Source: G965197405 sp965197405 | GTDB lineage: Bacteria > Chloroflexota > Dehalococcoidia > Lucifugimonadales > JAGWBF01 | NCBI GenBank assembly: GCA_965197405.1 | Contig: OZ240206.1 | Location: 1,426,001 to 1,490,000 of the forward strand | Direction: 5' to 3' | Length of the DNA stretch: 64,000 nt | Shown: positions 45,940-55,728 of the stretch, one piece after another | Layout of the letters: the number at the start of each line of letters is the position of its first letter | How positions within the stretch are numbered: the stretch's first letter is position 1 | Translations under genes and position numbers: made by a program | The notes under the pieces: model-generated | The model's database searches: none | What the model saw: only the letters and a program-made list of their open reading frames with translations | Told to the model about the DNA's origin: nothing

Positions 45940-47667
45940 CTATTCGTCAGTTGCACGGGTTGGCACGGCGTGGATTCGATGAATTAGCTTGTTGGCGGCG
46001 GTGCTGGCGGCGTTCAGATGCGCCAAGTGCGAGTTCTGCTCCTCACGCAACCGGTTGAGTTCGTCGCGCTGTTGGACAATCTGTTCCAGCGGGTCATCCA
46101 ACACTTCCCTCATAATCGTCTTCCACTGGATGGTGAACTTGTCCCTGATTTCAATACTGACGCTCACGAATTGTGCGCGAATGTCCTGCCGTATTCTCTG
46201 CATTTCCCGGCTGCGTTTGTCTTCCTGGTGGTCGGCATACGCTTGGGCGCCGACAGAAAGAACGGCCCCGACTATGGTAAGGAACGGGGCGGCGCGTCCG
46301 ATGAAGCTGGCCATTCTGACGGCTTCCCAGGGTCGGAATGAATGGCCCAGGAAGTGGCCCACATTGAGTATCGCGCCATGGGCGGTACTACCCGAATATT
46401 GAGCAAGTCCTGACGCCCCCCGCGCCACTGCCCCGGAATTGAAGGCCAAACCGCGAGCCAGACCTCCCAATTTGGCCGCCCCGGAAGCTGCCCCATGAAT
46501 AGCGGGTCCCAAATCACGCCCCTGCATCCGGGCGTTGATGGCGTCGAAAGTATCCCTATGCAAGCTAGTGGCCTGCAGGTCCTCCAAGCGCTGCCCCAAG
46601 GTGGGCAGCATTTCAGCAGCCAGTTGCTCGGTCTTGGCCACGATTTGCCTGGTGAGTTCCTCAACCCGGCTTTGCGCTTCCAATTCAGCGCTTTCCATCT
46701 GGTCCTGCTTGATGTCCGAGTAGAAATGCTCGGCTAGGTCTGCGCCGACGGCTCGTATTTGGTCCGTGCCCTGCGCGATAACAGTGCTGACCGCCAAATG
46801 CAACTGCTGCCTCGTTTCGTTGATGGCGCGAATATTCTGGTTGTAGATCAGCAGCAGCGCGTCAGCGTCAGGGTCATCGGTGGGTTCCATTTGGATGGCG
46901 GTTTGCAAAACCTCGTCAATGGCGTAGAGAGCGGTGGTGTGGCGGGCGTTCAGCCCCTTTTCAGCTACCAAGGCGTTGAGGTTGTCGATCAACTCGTTGA
47001 GGTTGCCTTGCCGCATGAGCATTTCCCGGAACTCCGGGTCGGTTTCCTCACTGGCTTCCAGCGCGCTGGCAGCGTCAGTGAAGGTGATGCGGAGGTCTTC
47101 CGGGGTAAAGGGCTGCAACGGTTCCCGCAGGTCTTCGGTAATCACGGCCCTACTTTCAGGCGTGTTGCCGATGGCGTGGCGCCCTATTTTGTTGACTACG
47201 AGAATAGTCTCGTGCCCCTTCTCCCGGTCGATGGTCAGTTTGCGGTAGTACTCGGCAATATGGTTGTCGAACAGCTCGTTGGTGATGACGAAGACCATCA
47301 AGTCGGATTTGCTGATGGCGGAATAAGCGGTGTGATCGTGGTCTGGACGAAGGGAGGTATGGATCCCGGGGGTGTCAATGACTGTCACGTCACGCCAGGC
47401 GTAATGTTGGGTTGTCTCGGTGGTGATGCCGGCGCCGGTGGCGATGTCGTCGCGCCCGGTGAGCGCTTTGATGATGGTGGACTTGCCGGCGCTGTATTGG
47501 CCGGCGAAGGCCAGGCTTATGGGGGCGTTGGCGTTGTTGCCCACGTCGGGCAACTTCTCAGCCAGGAGGACAACGGATTCCGTGCGGGATTCGGTGATGG
47601 CACGACGAGCCTGATTGAGGACGGCCTCAGTCTCCTGCGCCCACAGGTGAGTTTGAAGTTGGGTCAT
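45940..47667 (-). CDS. Dynamin-like GTPase, second of a pair (575 aa)
   Basis: The start ATG 47667 lies five bases after the previous stop, so it is likely coupled. The G domain has P-loop GQYSAGKST at residues 56-64, switch region around TTETTQHY, G3 motif IDTPG, and a changed G4 (VVNKIGRH in place of TKxD). After it comes a long helical part, then a glycine/alanine-rich region and a hydrophobic stretch (FIGRAAPFLTIVGAVLSVG) and a coiled-coil C-terminus (LEQIVQQRDELNRLREEQNS). This order fits bacterial dynamin-like proteins that bind or remodel membrane. Paired dynamin-like genes are known in membrane repair and in anti-phage operons such as LeoA/LeoBC (Eleos). Confidence 0.85.
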   Translation of the reverse strand: MTQLQTHLWAQETEAVLNQARRAITESRTESVVLLAEKLPDVGNNANAPISLAFAGQYSAGKSTIIKALTGRDDIATGAGITTETTQHYAWRDVTVIDTPGIHTSLRPDHDHTAYSAISKSDLMVFVITNELFDNHIAEYYRKLTIDREKGHETILVVNKIGRHAIGNTPESRAVITEDLREPLQPFTPEDLRITFTDAASALEASEETDPEFREMLMRQGNLNELIDNLNALVAEKGLNARHTTALYAIDEVLQTAIQMEPTDDPDADALLLIYNQNIRAINETRQQLHLAVSTVIAQGTDQIRAVGADLAEHFYSDIKQDQMESAELEAQSRVEELTRQIVAKTEQLAAEMLPTLGQRLEDLQATSLHRDTFDAINARMQGRDLGPAIHGAASGAAKLGGLARGLAFNSGAVARGASGLAQYSGSTAHGAILNVGHFLGHSFRPWEAVRMASFIGRAAPFLTIVGAVLSVGAQAYADHQEDKRSREMQRIRQDIRAQFVSVSIEIRDKFTIQWKTIMREVLDDPLEQIVQQRDELNRLREEQNSHLAHLNAASTAANKLIHRIHAVPTRATDE

Positions 47668-47671
47668 AACG

Positions 47672-49894
47672 CTATTCTCCGATGCCGTTAGTGATGTGGT
47701 ATCCGGTGAGCTGGCTGGCCAGCCGGATTTCGACCTGCGCTTCACGGTTGTCTGGGTCGAACTGCATGCGGGCGGTCTTTGAGGCATCGTCAATGCCAAT
47801 AGGCCCATCCCGGCGTCGACGGTCAACCAACTCTTCGACAATTTGCCGCGTGTCTAACCCGTCGGGTATCTGAACCACGGATTCGTTGAACAGATCCCCC
47901 ATTGCTGCCACGGTGGAATCGGGCAACGGGAAGCCGTTAGTGGTCAGGACCATACCCTGGCCTGGGATTCGGGCGACCCTGACGACGTGTGAAATTGCGT
48001 CGTGATGGCCGAGGTGACCAAGAGCCAGTTCGATGGTTTGCCGGTTGATGTCCAACAGGCTGTCACGCTGACTCCAAGCAGTTTCTCGCATGAAGATAGC
48101 AGCCTGCCCGTATTGTTGCGTTAGGGCATTTAGCTGCCCAATTGCTTCGTTGAGACGTTGCCCGGAGAATTCATCCAGCCATTGCTGCATATTGGCGCGG
48201 ATCTGTTTTTCAATGTCTTCCAGGTCCTTGCTGACCTCTGAGGTTATTTTGGCGATTGCTTCACGCCGCTTCTGGTCGCGGCTCTTGAAACGTCGGCCTA
48301 CCAAAAAACTGGCCGTATTCAGTGCGGCCAATGCCGCAAGAGAAGCTGCGGCTACCCACCCGACAGGGTTCCAGAAGTTCGTGAAGGCCGCTATTCCCAG
48401 ACCCACTGTCGCGGTTCCGGATATCCCGACCGTGCTCCAGTTCCACATACGGCGGGAATCTCGAAGCGGGCCAGTTTTGAGAGAAACAGTCTGGAATTGC
48501 AGGTCAATCAGCCTGATTTCCTCCTGTATCTCCTCGGTTAGAGTTTTGAAGTATTCATTGCACGCATGGGCCAGCATCTCCTGTGTTTCCCGCATCTTCC
48601 GTTCTATGTTGGCTGCCTGAACACGCGAATTCCACTTGTCGGTCAACTGTCTGTCCTCGCAGTGCTCTTCGGCGAATGCCGGTATTTGACGGCGCAGGCT
48701 GCCGACGGTCTCCTGAATCAGCCGGTCAAATTTCTGGTTGGCGTCGCGGGAGAAGGATTCGCGCCTGGCGCGGAGTTCCTGCGTCCGGTCGGAGAGGCGG
48801 CGACGTAGTTGTGCGGAGAGTTCCGCGCTCTTCAGCATCGCCTCGGCGGTATGCCATTCTGTTGAAGCGGCGGAATCCAGGAAACTGCGCATCCGCAGAA
48901 ACGTGCCATTGGTGGCGACCTCGTCAAGGATACGATCTTCCACATCCAAGAATCGGCTGGCCCTGTCAAGGTCGTCTCGCCAGGGTTTGCCCTTATTTTC
49001 CGCACGGTCGGCGAGATACTTTGCCAGGAGATGGACATGGACCAGTTCCAGTGTCCGGCCCGGAGTGTGCAGGTTTGCCATTTCGTCAAACGTATGACTG
49101 AGTTGTTCCAGGTGCTTAGGGTCAAAATGCCTATGCCAGTGGTCGCGGATGAACCGGCGGATGGCCACCTCGTCACCAAGATGTTCCTTGACGTTGCAGA
49201 TGCCCAGCACGTGGCGGCCCCGCTGCCGGAGGCTGGCCAGATGCTCGGCTTCGGCCGGCTGCGGAGCGTCGTCGGTCATCAGAAACAGCACCAAGTCGGC
49301 CTGGTCAGCCGCCTTGTAAGCCGTATCCTCATCCACCTCTCCCTCAAACGCCGCGATTCCGGGAACGTCGGTAACGGTTAGGCCCTGCCACTCATACCTC
49401 CGCACGTCCCGGGTGGTCCTCTGGGCCCCTTGGCCGATGGATTCGCCGTCGCCCTTGACTAGAATCTCCATCAGCGTGGACTTGCCGGACATGGTACGCC
49501 CAAAAAGGGTGATATTGAAGGTACCCAACTGCTGAAGCTTCTCCTCGATCTCTTCGCGCAGCCCATCATGGTGTACCTTGAGTTCCTGGATTGCGTGGTC
49601 CAAGCTGTCCAGTATCTTCTCTATCCCCTGCCCCGTTCTTGCGGCACGGTTAGCACGGGATACTCGGTCTTGGGTCTGTTGAATTACGGCGAGGGTTTTT
49701 TCCAGGTGTTCAGCCGCCCTTTGGTAGCCCTCCCTGGCAGCCTCACCGCAACCAGCCAGGGCGATTTCCAGGCGTTCGGAGACGTTGCGCCGGCGCTTTT
49801 CCTTTTCAATAAAGGTGGCCTCATCAAGCAACCGATGACCGTCATCCAGCAGAACCAGGAGTTCGGCTATCGTGAATTGGTTAGCGGTACTCAT
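47672..49894 (-). CDS. Dynamin-like GTPase, first of a pair (740 aa)
   Basis: ATG 49894 overlaps the stop of the upstream gene (ATGA). Residues 20-120 form a helical/coiled N-terminus, then P-loop FGRTMSGKSTLME at 131-143, GQGAQRTTRDVRRYEW (switch I), G3 DVPGIAAFEG, and a weak G4 (ICNVKEHL). A helical middle domain follows, then a two-helix hydrophobic region (GISGTATVGLGIAAFTNFW, VAAASLAALAALNTASFLV) and more helix. It differs from the 575-aa partner in length and motif wording, as expected for heteromeric bacterial dynamins. A role at the inner membrane is likely; the cargo is unknown. Confidence 0.85.
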   Translation of the reverse strand: MSTANQFTIAELLVLLDDGHRLLDEATFIEKEKRRRNVSERLEIALAGCGEAAREGYQRAAEHLEKTLAVIQQTQDRVSRANRAARTGQGIEKILDSLDHAIQELKVHHDGLREEIEEKLQQLGTFNITLFGRTMSGKSTLMEILVKGDGESIGQGAQRTTRDVRRYEWQGLTVTDVPGIAAFEGEVDEDTAYKAADQADLVLFLMTDDAPQPAEAEHLASLRQRGRHVLGICNVKEHLGDEVAIRRFIRDHWHRHFDPKHLEQLSHTFDEMANLHTPGRTLELVHVHLLAKYLADRAENKGKPWRDDLDRASRFLDVEDRILDEVATNGTFLRMRSFLDSAASTEWHTAEAMLKSAELSAQLRRRLSDRTQELRARRESFSRDANQKFDRLIQETVGSLRRQIPAFAEEHCEDRQLTDKWNSRVQAANIERKMRETQEMLAHACNEYFKTLTEEIQEEIRLIDLQFQTVSLKTGPLRDSRRMWNWSTVGISGTATVGLGIAAFTNFWNPVGWVAAASLAALAALNTASFLVGRRFKSRDQKRREAIAKITSEVSKDLEDIEKQIRANMQQWLDEFSGQRLNEAIGQLNALTQQYGQAAIFMRETAWSQRDSLLDINRQTIELALGHLGHHDAISHVVRVARIPGQGMVLTTNGFPLPDSTVAAMGDLFNESVVQIPDGLDTRQIVEELVDRRRRDGPIGIDDASKTARMQFDPDNREAQVEIRLASQLTGYHITNGIGE

Positions 49895-50751
49895 AACAAT
49901 GCCATCACTATGGCAACCGCGGCTGCGGCAGCGCTGACCACAGAAGCTCCGATGAGAATGCGGGAAAACTTGGTCCATGTGGTGTTGATACCGGCAATGG
50001 CGGCATCAGTGTGGCGCTGGTGTTCAACGTTGAGGCTGCTGGCAGCCTCAGCCATGGCGGTCTTGTTAGCGTTGGCGCCGGCTTCCAGCGCGTTTTCCAG
50101 TTCTGCGTTTAGTTCAGCCAATGTCCGCCTGCGGAGTTGCTCAAACTCGTCGCGCTGTTCCTTCCGCTCGCGTCGGTTGGCGGAAAGTGAGGTTTCCAAG
50201 GCAGATTCGTACTCTCGGGAAAGCGCCCGCCTGCGCTCGTCGGCGGCACGCTGATGTTCGTCCTGCAAGCGCGTCAGGTTCTCCACCGCTCGCTGATAGT
50301 CCTGGTGCAAGCGGCTCCGTTCTTCGGCAAGTTGCTCTTGGGCAGCCGCAACCGCATCCCGCATCGTTTCCAGCAGCGTTTCGCAAACCGCGCGGTCGCG
50401 AGCGATTGCGGCAGTCAATTGTTCCGCCTGGCGCTGGTGCTGTTCCTCCATTCGGGTCAGATTGGAGGCGGCCTCCCGGTGAATAGCCTCGGTAGCGATC
50501 CTGAACTGGTCCAGAATTTCGGCCTTGCTGGCTTCCAACAGTTGGACACCAGCGGCAAAAGAGTCTTGGGATGCTTCTTCCAGTGCGGCTTTGGCTTGTT
50601 GGATGGACCGCTCGACCTGTTCTTGCGCCGGGGCATTGAGATCGTCGTGCTGTTTGATGTGCAACCCCAGGGTTTGGGATTGCTGGGCTACCTCCTGGGC
50701 AACTCTGGATAGCAATTCGTCAGCGCTGCCGTTGTCGGAGTGTGTCGTCAT
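49891..50751 (-). CDS. Coiled-coil protein with C-terminal membrane anchor, first gene of the dynamin operon
   Basis: GGAGG (50757-50761) sits five bases before ATG 50751, so this start is preferred over the frame opening at 50871. The 286-residue protein is almost entirely charged heptad coiled coil (EEQHQRQAEQLTAAIARDRA, LQDEHQRAADERRRALSREY), then a linker and one hydrophobic tail segment (FSRILIGASVVSAAAAAVAI) with few residues after it. This is a tail-anchored layout. Its overlap with the GTPase gene says the three products are made together. No known family was recognised; a tether, sensor or scaffold for the GTPases is inference. Confidence 0.78.
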   Translation of the reverse strand: MTTHSDNGSADELLSRVAQEVAQQSQTLGLHIKQHDDLNAPAQEQVERSIQQAKAALEEASQDSFAAGVQLLEASKAEILDQFRIATEAIHREAASNLTRMEEQHQRQAEQLTAAIARDRAVCETLLETMRDAVAAAQEQLAEERSRLHQDYQRAVENLTRLQDEHQRAADERRRALSREYESALETSLSANRRERKEQRDEFEQLRRRTLAELNAELENALEAGANANKTAMAEAASSLNVEHQRHTDAAIAGINTTWTKFSRILIGASVVSAAAAAVAIVMALL

Positions 50752-51079
50752 GGTTGCCTCCAAGAGGGGGCCTGTGGGTAAGGACGCATCATTTCGGAAC
50801 AATACATGAGCGGCGAGTTCCTTGAACTGGGTCGAGTGCGCAGCTTTAAATCCGATAGTGGCAACTTCCATCCGGGTGATGATGATGGAGTGCCTATAAG
50901 CCCAATGATATCAGTCCCTGCAGGGCATCTCTATTGAGCATGGATGTATTCTATGTGGGCAGATGAGACCATTCAACAGCCGTAAGGTACCTGTCGCAGG
51001 CGATCCCACCTTGCTCGATAGGCAAAGATTCTCTGTGTGGCGAGCGACTGCCTCGTCATGCACTACCGGGAGGATACCC
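50752..51079. other. Upstream gap of the dynamin operon
   Basis: Holds the RBS at 50757-50761. The frame of the coiled-coil gene stays open to 50871, and a 40-residue extension is possible but unsupported. No clear -35/-10 pair was found. ISAs1-F begins at 51080. Confidence 0.45.
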
Positions 51080-52304
51080 CAGGGCAATCGCATTTTATTG
51101 GGAGATGATTTTGAGGAGGTAATCATAGTCCCAGCCGGCCTTCTTGCGCTTGGCCTTGATACCGACTTTGGCGCTGGTATCTCGTTTGAGCAGGTTCAGC
51201 ACGAGGTGTCTGACTACAGCCAGGTTCTGATCGGCATGCCCTGTCCTGACCCGGCTCCGGTCCTCATCGAAGGCCATATCAAGGACCCAGTGGAGGCTGT
51301 TCTCAATACCCCAGTGGGCCCGTGCCGCCTTCAAGAGCGGCGACGCTTCGGCCGGGTAGCTGCAAATGTAGTAACGGGTGTCTTCAGGCCGCCCGGAGTC
51401 CGCTTCTCGTTGGTAGCTAACCTTGGCTACACTACGCAGACCGGCCCACTGCCCGCCTGGGTCCACGTATGAGAGTTCTGCCGGGTCGGTTATCACCCAG
51501 CACTTTCTGCGCTCCAGCCTGCCGTGCCCATTGCTGACCTGTTCATGGTATGCCACCCCGCCATAGCCCTCCCGCTCCGCACAGGCGAACACGTCCTTGA
51601 TGTTCTGATGCAACTCCCCTTGGTTGGACTTGACGCTCAACAGATAGTCCGAGCCGCCGTCCACTATCTGGCGGGCGATGTTCTTCTGGCAGCCCATGGC
51701 GTCTATAGTGATCAAACATCCCTTTAACTCCAGCAACGAAAGGAGTTCGGGAATCGCGGTGATTTCGTTGGAATGGGCCGATGTGCGGGTCTGGCCCAAT
51801 ACCAAGTGGTTCTCCGAGGCCCAGGCGCTCACCATATGCAGGGGTGTCTTGCCTCGGCCCCGGTCATGGCATCCCCGGAGAGTCTTGCCGTCGATGGCCA
51901 CCACTTCACCCTGGGTCAGTTCCCTTACCTGGTCCACCCAAGCGGTGAAGCACTCGGCGAACCGCTCCGGGTCCAAGAGGCCGAAGACACGCCCGAAGGT
52001 GTCGTGGGAAGGAATGCCGTTAGGTAGCCTCAGAAACCCGGCGAACCAGTCACGCTTGGCTTTGCCGAACTCCTCTATCTCGACCCAGTTGTCGGCGCCG
52101 CAGACCACGGCGCAAAGTGTAATGACGATGATGTCCAGGAGTTCATGGCGCTTGACCCGGTCAACTCTCGGGTCTTCCAGGTCTCCGAAGTGCTTCACAA
52201 TGGGTTCAGGTCCAATCGCTTCTGCCATTCCCAGCCTCCCATCCGGTCTCTTCAGCCTTAAGTTTAACCCATTTCTTATACTTATTTGAAATGCGATTGC
52301 CCTG
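51080..52304 (-). mobile_element. ISAs1-family element F
   Basis: Inverted repeats CAGGGCAATCGCATTT (51080-51095) and AAATGCGATTGCCCTG (52289-52304). No matching direct repeat flanks it, so one side may have rearranged; the right side cuts into the transposase pseudogene that follows. Confidence 0.88.
51095..52228 (-). CDS. ISAs1 family transposase
   Basis: A 377-residue intact frame. It has the family's N-terminal DDE_Tnp_1-assoc region (FGDLEDPRVDRVKRHELLDI), the first Asp in VAIDGKTLRGC, the second Asp in ITIDAMGCQK, and HWGIENSLHWVLDMAFDEDRSR with the catalytic Glu. ATG 52228 precedes the conserved part; no frameshift is seen. Confidence 0.92.
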   Translation of the reverse strand: MAEAIGPEPIVKHFGDLEDPRVDRVKRHELLDIIVITLCAVVCGADNWVEIEEFGKAKRDWFAGFLRLPNGIPSHDTFGRVFGLLDPERFAECFTAWVDQVRELTQGEVVAIDGKTLRGCHDRGRGKTPLHMVSAWASENHLVLGQTRTSAHSNEITAIPELLSLLELKGCLITIDAMGCQKNIARQIVDGGSDYLLSVKSNQGELHQNIKDVFACAEREGYGGVAYHEQVSNGHGRLERRKCWVITDPAELSYVDPGGQWAGLRSVAKVSYQREADSGRPEDTRYYICSYPAEASPLLKAARAHWGIENSLHWVLDMAFDEDRSRVRTGHADQNLAVVRHLVLNLLKRDTSAKVGIKAKRKKAGWDYDYLLKIISQ

Positions 52305-53143
52305 TCGTAAGACCTACCCCCAGGACTGGCCTGCTTACAACGCCGCGCAGACCTCTGAGAAACCCACCTTCATGTTGCTCCTGGCTGACTTGTGTGCAGG
52401 CATTCCCCAGCCCGAGTACGCCTTTGGGCGACCACGCCTTCCTCTGGCTGACATGGTGTACACCGGAGCCACGAAGGTCTACTCTGGCTTCTCTGCCCGC
52501 CGCTTCGATAGTGACGTGAGAGATGCCCACCAGAAGGGTTACATAGACGTGGCACCCTAGTTCAACTCGGTGAACCGCTACATCGCGGACCCTGGCTTGA
52601 CCCCAATTATCACGGACCTTATCGAACAGAGCGCAGCACCGCTCAACGTCGTGGAATCCCAGTCCGCCGCCGATAGCTCTGGCTTCTCTACCTGCCGGTT
52701 CGACCGATGGTTTGACCAGAAGTGGGGCAGGGAGAAGTCTCAACGCAAGTGGCTCAAGGCCCACATCGTTACCGGCACCAAAACCAATATCATCACCTCG
52801 GTTGAGATCACTCCAAGTAACATCCACGACTCCCCGATGCTTCCTGCGTTGCTGGATAGCACGGCCAAGCGGTTCACTATGGCCGAAGTATCGGCTGACA
52901 AAGCCTATCTCTCGGATGCCAACCTGCGCTATATCGAAGGGCATAGAACGTATCCCTATATTCCTTTCAAGTCCAATACCACAGGCCAGGGTTCCCTGAT
53001 GTGGAGACGCCTTCATGCCTACTTCACCCTGAACGAAGAAGCGTTCAATGCCCACTACCACCGCCGGTCCAACGTGGAGACGACCTTCTCGATGGTGAAG
53101 GGCAAGTTTGGCGACTCCGTGCGATCCAAGTCCGAAGCCGGCC

Positions 53144-54331
53144 CAGGGTCTTTTAATTGTGGGGAGGTAGGCCGATTAGCAGCAGTGTCTCCCAGGGCTT
53201 CCAGCCGTAGTGTCGCAGGGCTGCCGATATGTTTTTAACTCCGTTCAGCCTCAACATGCCTATTACCAAGTTGCGCAGCGCCGCCAGCAGTTGCGGTGCC
53301 GACTCCGTTCGCACCTGGCTTTGACCCTCGCCAAAGACCACGTCCCGCACCCAGTGCAGCCGGTTTTCAATGCCCCGGTGCCCACGCCATATCCCCAGCA
53401 GCCGGGCGGCATCCACCCGCTCCACCGTCTCCCTGCCCTTGTGCCTCCTGGTTCGTTCCATGCAGCAGACCTGTCCCAGACCGGGCCAGTCCAGGTATTC
53501 GTTCAGAACTGCCGATGCCCGCAACCGTCGCCTTTCCCATCGGTCTCCCCGTCGGCCCTCCTGACACGCCTCGGCAAAGCTCTCTCCCCAGGGCGGCTGC
53601 TCAAAGAGGAGACTCACCGCCTCCCTCATCCCAGGCTGATTGTCCTTCAGTGCCCAGAAATAGTCCCCGCCCTGTTCCAGCACTCTCAGGCTCAACTCCC
53701 GCTGCGCGTAGAGGGCGTCCCCGGTAACCACCTTCCCCTTCAACTCCAGTCGGGCCAGCAGGCTGGAGGCCAACCCCAGTTCACTCTCCTTGCGCTCCCC
53801 CCTGACCCCCCTTTTGTCCCAGTACCAGGCCGCTCTCCCCAGCATATGCCGCCACCAGCCTCACCCCGGGCAATTCCCTGCCGTGTATTCCCCGTAGGGC
53901 CTTGCCGTCTATGGCAATGACGGCCTCGCCCTCTCCCAAACACTCTTGGGCCCAGCGCCCCAGGGCCGACTCGAAATCATCCACGTCCATCCGGCGAAAT
54001 ACGTGATGCAAGATGGCCACGCAGGGAGTCTGCTCTCGGCTGAATCCCAGCGACCGGGTCAACTGGGGGTGTTCTCGGCCCCACTGGGCAATGGCGTACA
54101 GGCTCCTGGCGCCGCCCAGCATGGCGCAAACTGCCAAGGCCAGAACTGCCCCCAAGGGGTGCCGCACTCCCTTGGGCTTCCTGGGATCCTCTATCTGGCT
54201 CAGGGCATCCAGCAGCCCAGGACCCCAATCCCCAATACTCTCCTCCAACACAACCTTCCTCCACATTCCCCAAAACTCTCACCTAATTATCCAACAGCCT
54301 GAATATCCCTTTCTACTATTAAAAGACCCTG
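53144..54331 (-). mobile_element. ISAs1-family element H, with 10-bp target duplication
   Basis: CAGGGTCTTTTAAT (53144-53157) and ATTAAAAGACCCTG (54318-54331) are the ends. GAAGCCGGCC is present on both sides (53134-53143 and 54332-54341), a clean 10-bp duplication typical of ISAs1. The element is nested in another transposase gene. Confidence 0.93.
53153..54266 (-). CDS. ISAs1 family transposase H, frame shifted once
   Basis: From ATG 54266: LSQIEDPRKPKGVRHPLGAV, VIAIDGKALRGIHG (first Asp). Near 53800-53820 two G6 runs occur (coding strand AAGGGGGGTCAGGGGGGAG); the frame goes to a stop (QGGAQGE) while the rest continues one frame over as GVRGERKESELGLAS, VTGDALYAQRE (second Asp) and HRGIENRLHWVRDVVFGEGQS (Glu). 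ISAs1 enzymes are normally one frame, so this is probably an inactivating slip or a sequencing error. Confidence 0.82.
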
Positions 54332-54467
54332 GAAGCCGGCCAGGTCAATGAGATTCTTCTCAAGTGTTTGTGTCATAATATCTGTGTACTGATTCAGCAG
54401 ATGCACGAGCTGGGGATCATGCCATCATTCGACCAACTTGGAATATCAAGGCTGAATTAATCCTATA

Positions 54468-55390
54468 GTAAGTAACTATCTCAAATTAGCGAGGCTCCAT
54501 AGGCGGCGGTACCAGATAAGGGCGCAAGCCAATTGAAGCAGGCCCAGGTAATTGGTGGGCTTCTTATCGTAGCGCACCAGTATCGCCCGGCACTTGGACA
54601 GCCAGCCCAGGGTGCGTTCCACCACCCACCGCCGGGCCGGGTGGGTTTTCTCGCCCGATTGGTCCAATTTCTCTTCGCCAATACGCCGGATATGAGGCTG
54701 GTATCCGGCGTCGGCGACGGTCACGTGGCCGGTGGGATTGTCATACCCCTTGTCCAGGCACAGGTTTTGGACCCCTTCCGGCCGGTCCACCACTATGCTC
54801 TCCAGCGTCGGCCTAAGGAGTTTCGTATCGTGGACATTGGCTCCGGCCACCACCACGCTCAGTGGCCCGCCGGCCGCGTCGACCAGGATGCTCTTCTTGC
54901 TCCCAGCCTTGCCCCGGTCCGTGGGATTGCGTCCAATGGCGCCCCCCCAAAACGCGCTTTTCCCATGGAGCAATCGGCCGACTGCCATTCCCAGTTTACG
55001 CCGTCCAATTCCTGGCATTCTTCGATCAAGGCAGCCCAGATGCCATCCAGTACCCCACGCTCTACCCAACGCTGGAAGGTCCGGTGGATCGTGCTGTCAT
55101 CCCCCAGTTCCTTGGGCAAGTGGTTCCATTGGCAGGAACTGCGCATACGGAAGATGACCCCTTCCAGCATCTTGCGCTGGTCCACCCTTTTGCGCCCCTT
55201 CGCCTTGGGCGGGTCCAACTCCAAAATCACGGGTTCGATTCGCTCCCACAGGCCATCGGATATTTCCCATATCGTTGGCAGAGTCTCGCTCTTTCCCATC
55301 ATCCACCACCACATGCGTTTCCCCTATCTTAACCGAACCCCCTACGTTTTCTCCCTTTCAGACCAATCCTATTTTGAGATAGTTTCTTAG
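54468..55390 (-). mobile_element. IS5-family element A, copy 2
   Basis: The right end (55373-55390) is identical to the 18-bp terminus of copy 1. The left end (54468-54485, GTAAGTAACTATCTCAAA) has two changes. Opposite orientation to copy 1 and not interrupted. Confidence 0.87.
54476..55314 (-). CDS. IS5 family transposase A copy 2, two ORFs joined by -1 frameshift
   Basis: ORF A from 55314 (IWEISDGLWERIEPVILELD, FRMRSSCQWNHLPKELGDD) slips -1 at G7 (plus-strand C7 at 54942-54948) into GAIGRNPTDRGKAGSKKSIL and ORF B: GANVHDTKLL, DKGYD, RRWVVERTLGWLSKCRA. Identity to copy 1 is high but clearly below that of the two IS630-A copies. Confidence 0.87.
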
Positions 55391-55391
55391 G

Positions 55392-55724
55392 GTGGAATCA
55401 CTGGATGCCGAAGGCGTGGGAACGGCCATCGCCTACCAGTCCGAGCGACCGGCCCTGAGCTTGGTGGATTCATTTGCTCTCGCAATAGCAGACCGTCAAG
55501 GATGGCCCCTGCTGACAGAGGACAGGACCATGCGCAGCGTCGCTCAATCCAAGGGAATCGTACATCGGGATGCGCTGTGGGTCGTCGACAGCATGCTGGA
55601 TGCCGGCATTCTATCGACGCCCCAGGTCGTGGCGGTGCTTGAAGCGATGCGGGACGATCCGAGATGCCCCGTTCCGAAACCTGAGTTAGCTGTGCGGATC
55701 CGGAGGTTACGTGCTACTAGGTAG
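55392..55724 (+). pseudogene. PIN-domain protein fragment (N-terminus lost)
   Basis: The frame opens right at the IS5-A edge. Residues SLVDSFALAIADRQGWPLLTEDRTMRSVAQ carry the later PIN acidic residues (SLVD, TEDRTM), followed by a DUF3368-like tail (VVDSMLDAGILSTPQVVAVL). The first catalytic Asp and N-terminal half are missing, so it is probably a broken VapC-like toxin gene. Its stop lies four bases before the next ATG, suggesting they were one transcript. Confidence 0.72.
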
Positions 55725-55728
55725 AAAT

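Larger units (their letters stand above)
52305..54460 (+). pseudogene. DDE transposase gene broken by a stop and by ISAs1-H
   Basis: Frame TYPQDWPAYNAAQTSEKP...GYIDVAP ends in TAG 52558-52560, then continues FNSVNRYIADPGLTPIITDL, DSSGFSTCRF (first Asp), WLKAHIVTGTKTNI, VSADKAYLSD (second Asp), RSNVETTFSMVKGKFG (Glu). At 53143 it is interrupted by ISAs1-H. After the 10-bp duplication the same frame goes on as AGQVNEILLKCLCHNICVLI and ends at TAA 54458-54460. The 5' end is cut by ISAs1-F. The family is an IS4/IS5-like DDE transposase not matching the others here. Confidence 0.82.
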
